DNA from: Thermoleophilia bacterium
GTDB taxonomy: Bacteria > Actinomycetota > Thermoleophilia > Gaiellales > SKUG01
DNA: 17,199 bases
Assembly (NCBI GenBank): GCA_025964465.1
Contig: JAOPYS010000176.1
Span: 1-17,199 of the forward strand
Direction: 5' to 3'
A model generated the notes under the pieces. That model saw only the letters and a program-made list of their open reading frames with translations, was not told the DNA's origin and searched no databases. Every line of letters begins with the position of its first letter. The first letter of the stretch is position 1. Of this stretch, positions 14,873 to 17,199 are shown piece by piece. Made by a program: the position numbers and the translations under genes.

Positions 14873-14978
14873 GGTGAAAGGACAGGCAGCCTCGCAGGCA
14901 CCCTTTCACCTCCTCCCGCGGACGCCCTGGGCTCCCGCGAAGGCACCCGTCCACGGCAGCTGGCATCGGAGTGCGGAC
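14873..14978 (+). promoter_or_regulatory. Structured 5' leader of guaB3-guaA
   Basis: ggtgaaagg (14873-14881) pairs perfectly with cctttcacc (14902-14910); inside, gcct (14889-14892) can pair with aggc (14896-14899). The sequence right after the stem, cacctcct, equals the anti-Shine-Dalgarno tail of 16S rRNA and could pair with the guaB3 ribosome binding site ggag at 14968-14971. ctcccgcg occurs twice (14913-14920, 14932-14939). I could not match the leader to a known riboswitch class. Regulation by guanine nucleotides or PRPP would make sense for these genes but is not shown. Confidence 0.35.
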
Positions 14979-16136
14979 ATGGACGTCGAGATCGGTCGAG
15001 GCAAGAAGGCCCGCCAGGCCTACGGGTTCGACGACGTGGCGATCGTCCCGGGGCGGCGCACGCGCGACCCCGAGGACGTCGACCTCGCGTGGCGGCTCGG
15101 TGGCATCGACCTCGAGCTGCCGCTGCTGGCGAGCGCGATGGACGGCGTCGTCTCTCCCCGGACCGCGATCGCCCTCGGCCGCCTCGGCGGGTTGGCGGTG
15201 CTCAACCTCGAGGGGCTGTTCAGCCGCTACGAGGACGCGGAGGAGCGGTGCGCGGAGATCGCGGGCCTGCCCCGCGACGAGGCGACGGAGCGCATGCAGG
15301 AGCTGTACGCCGCACCGATCGACGTCGACCTGATGGTGCGTCGCGTGCGTGAGGTGAAGGCCGCGGGCGTCACCGTCGCGGCCTCGCTCACGCCCCAGCG
15401 CGTCGAGCAGTACGCCGACGCCGTGCTCGAGGCGGGCCTCGACGTGCTCGTCATCCAGGGCACGGTGGTGAGCGCCGAGCACGTCAGCACGCACGGCATC
15501 ACCCTCGACCTGAAGCGCTTCATCCCGTCGCTCGACGTGCCAGTCATCGTGGGCGGCTGCGCCTCCTACCAGTCCGCGCTGCACCTCATGCGCACGGGCG
15601 CCGCGGCCGTGCTCGTCGGGGTCGGCCCGGGGGCGGCGTGCACCACGCGCGGCGTGCTCGGCGTGGGCGTGCCGCAGGCGACCGCGATCAGCGATGTCGC
15701 CGGCGCGCGGTCGCAGCACCTGCTCGAGACCGGCGAGCGCGTCGCGGTGATCGCCGACGGGGGCATGCGCACGGGCGGTGACATCGCCAAGGCGGTGGCC
15801 TGCGGTGCCGACGCCGTGATGATCGGGTCCCCGCTGGCTCGCGCGCACGAGGCGCCCGGCAAGGGCTACCACTGGGGCATGGCGACGTTCCATCCCTCCC
15901 TCCCGCGCGGCGCGCGCGTGCAGGTGGAGCAGGTGGCCACGCTCGAGGAGATCGTTCTGGGTCCGGCCCACGAGAACGACGGCACCCTCAACCTCATGGG
16001 GGCGCTGCGCACCTCGATGGCGACCTGCGGCTACCGCTCCATCCCCGAGTTCCAGAAGGCGGAGATCGTGCTGGCCCCCGCGATCCAGACCGAGGGCAAG
16101 CACCACCAGCGCGCACAGCGCGTGGGGATGGGATGA
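14979..16136 (+). CDS. guaB3: GuaB3 family IMP dehydrogenase-related protein
   Basis: 385 residues, the length of the CBS-less GuaB3 group and shorter than classical IMP dehydrogenase (about 490-500). TIM-barrel marks: MDVEIGRGKKARQAYGFDD at the N-terminus, LLASAMDGVVSP (49-60), VGVGPGAACTTR with the presumed catalytic Cys C221, IADGGMRTGGDIAKAVACGA and IGSPLARAHEAPGKG, a typical actinobacterial GuaB3 stretch. IMP dehydrogenase converts IMP to XMP; reported activities for GuaB3 vary among lineages, so a GMP-reductase-like or accessory role is possible. The start is supported by ggag 7 nt upstream and by the family's usual N-terminus; an in-frame GTG at 14874 would add 35 unconserved-looking residues. 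The stop overlaps the guaA start (ATGA). Confidence 0.94.
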   Translation: MDVEIGRGKKARQAYGFDDVAIVPGRRTRDPEDVDLAWRLGGIDLELPLLASAMDGVVSPRTAIALGRLGGLAVLNLEGLFSRYEDAEERCAEIAGLPRDEATERMQELYAAPIDVDLMVRRVREVKAAGVTVAASLTPQRVEQYADAVLEAGLDVLVIQGTVVSAEHVSTHGITLDLKRFIPSLDVPVIVGGCASYQSALHLMRTGAAAVLVGVGPGAACTTRGVLGVGVPQATAISDVAGARSQHLLETGERVAVIADGGMRTGGDIAKAVACGADAVMIGSPLARAHEAPGKGYHWGMATFHPSLPRGARVQVEQVATLEEIVLGPAHENDGTLNLMGALRTSMATCGYRSIPEFQKAEIVLAPAIQTEGKHHQRAQRVGMG

Positions 16137-17199
16137 GCGCCCCGACGGAGGCCGCGACGGACGGGGCGAGCCTCGGCGCGCACACCGGGCTCCGCGCCCG
16201 TCCCGTCGTCGTGCTCGACCTGGGCGGCCAGTACGCACGCCTGATCGCCCGCCGCGTCCGTGACATGGGCACGTACTCGGAGGTGCTGCGCGGCGACGTC
16301 GACGCGGCCACGCTCCGAGGGATCGAGCCCAGCGCGATCATCCTCTCGGGCGGCCCGGCCAGTGTCTACGAGCCGGGTGCTCCGTCCGTCGATCCGGAAC
16401 TGTTCGAGCTCGGCGTGCCGGTGCTCGGCATCTGCTACGGCATGCAGCTCATGGCCCGGGAGCTGGGCGGCACGGTCGCGCGAACGGGGGCCGGCGAGTA
16501 CGGCGGCACGCGCCTCGTGCGTGACGCGGCGGTGACGGGTCGCCTGCTGGGCGACGCGGCGGGCGTCGGCGACACGGTCTGGATGAGCCACCGCGACTCG
16601 GTGAGTGCCCCGCCGGACGGTGCCGTGGTCACCGCGTCCACCGAGCACGCCCCGGTCGCCGCGTTCGAGGACGTCGAGCGCGGGCGCTACGGCGTGCAGT
16701 TCCACCCCGAGGTCGTCCACACGCCGGGCGGGCAGGCCATGCTCGAGCGTTTCGTTCACGAGATCGCCGGGGCGCCGGAAGCGTGGGATCCCGAGCACGT
16801 GATCGAGGAGACCGTCGAACGGATCCGCGCCCAGGTCGGCACGGAAGGCCGCGTGCTGTGCGCCTTGTCGGGTGGCGTGGATTCGAGCGTCGCGGCCATG
16901 CTCGTGCACCGCGCGATCGGGGAGCGACTGACCTGCGTGTTCGTCGACCACGGGCTGCTGCGCGAGGGCGAGGCCGAGCAGGTCGTCGCGACGATGGACG
17001 GGCGCTTCCACCTGCCACTCGTGCACGTCGACGCGTCCGAGCGGTTCCTGGAGCTGCTGGCCGGGGTCGAGGACCCCGAGCAGAAGCGCCGCATCATCGG
17101 CGAGACCTTCATCCGCACGTTCGAGGCCGAGGCCCGGCGCATCGCTGCCGCCGACGACGGCGAGCCGGTTCGGTGGCTGGTGCAGGGCACGCTCTACTC
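16133..17199 (+). CDS. guaA: GMP synthase (glutamine-hydrolysing), cut by window end
   Basis: Only the first about 355 residues are present; the frame is open at the right edge. GuaA converts XMP to GMP using ATP and glutamine-derived ammonia in the cytoplasm. The class I glutamine amidotransferase domain (about 25-210) has VVVLDLGGQYARLIARRVR, LSGGPASVYEPGA, the nucleophile C101 in GICYGMQL, and H191/E193 in QFHPEV. The ATP pyrophosphatase domain follows with the P-loop ALSGGVDSSVAAMLVH (244-259) and FVDHGLLREGE. A 22-residue N-terminal extension precedes the first beta strand. The ATG overlaps the guaB3 stop by the ATGA arrangement, so the two enzymes, consecutive in the guanine branch, are translationally coupled. 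Confidence 0.97.
   Translation, partial: MSAPTEAATDGASLGAHTGLRARPVVVLDLGGQYARLIARRVRDMGTYSEVLRGDVDAATLRGIEPSAIILSGGPASVYEPGAPSVDPELFELGVPVLGICYGMQLMARELGGTVARTGAGEYGGTRLVRDAAVTGRLLGDAAGVGDTVWMSHRDSVSAPPDGAVVTASTEHAPVAAFEDVERGRYGVQFHPEVVHTPGGQAMLERFVHEIAGAPEAWDPEHVIEETVERIRAQVGTEGRVLCALSGGVDSSVAAMLVHRAIGERLTCVFVDHGLLREGEAEQVVATMDGRFHLPLVHVDASERFLELLAGVEDPEQKRRIIGETFIRTFEAEARRIAAADDGEPVRWLVQGTLY

Noticed and set aside
14873..14978. ZTP (pfl) or other purine-related riboswitch before guaB3
   Set aside because: A cgccctgggct stretch loosely recalls the ZTP consensus, but the other conserved blocks are missing; purine and glycine consensus elements were not found either.
14694..16238. Minus-strand open frame of 514 codons opposite guaB3
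   Set aside because: Shadow; GuaB3 and the small gene at 14470-14802 explain the region.

Overview
The window is strongly GC-rich, bacterial and densely coding. It encodes GuaB3 followed by GuaA, a CopC-CopD fusion, a heme A synthase with the E-F-x-N-R form of its first site, and a CcmE/CcmF pair whose CcmE carries Cys where the usual heme-binding His sits. Together these point to an aerobic Actinomycetota, plausibly Thermoleophilia (Solirubrobacterales/Patulibacter-like). The phylum is a fair inference; the class is a guess. I saw no rRNA, tRNA, CRISPR array, transposase or phage gene.

Layout. (1) 76-1353, plus strand: CopC-CopD copper protein. (2) 1366-6727, minus strand, a compact envelope/cytochrome run read from right to left: ccmE, ccmF, a zinc-ribbon two-helix membrane protein, a coiled-coil M23 peptidase, and a small protein made of seven 18-residue repeats. 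(3) 6778-8081: two small single-helix membrane proteins on the minus strand that share an unusual motif. Between them lies 413 bp of highly structured non-coding DNA, including a 30-bp inverted repeat that encloses two perfect hairpins. (4) 8283-10991, plus strand: ctaA, an unknown protein, a Bcp-type peroxiredoxin and a SAM methyltransferase. (5) 10988-12992, minus strand: a Ser/Thr- and Cys-rich secreted protein with LPFTG, a stand-alone YdeI/OmdA domain and a YgjP-like zinc metallopeptidase. (6) 13193-14466, plus strand: a small possibly MazG-like protein and a His-rich membrane-anchored protein; 14470-14802, minus strand: a small unknown protein. (7) 14979 to the window end, plus strand: guaB3 and guaA (cut by the window edge) with a one-base-shifted stop/start overlap, behind a leader with a hairpin.

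Biologically, ccmE/ccmF (covalent heme attachment to cytochrome c), ctaA (heme A for cytochrome oxidase) and the copper protein fit one theme, aerobic respiratory-chain assembly. The M23 peptidase, zinc-ribbon protein and repeat protein suggest envelope maintenance. guaB3-guaA belongs to guanine nucleotide synthesis, although the enzymatic role of GuaB3 is less settled than that of classical GuaB.

The most unusual items are the three-way-junction palindrome at 7216-7339, whose only two imperfections are G-U wobbles if it is read as plus-strand RNA; the 18-residue repeat protein at 1366-1806; the CxxxF heme-site variant of CcmE; and a recurring TAnnnT box 6-9 nt before start codons, which suggests leaderless transcription.
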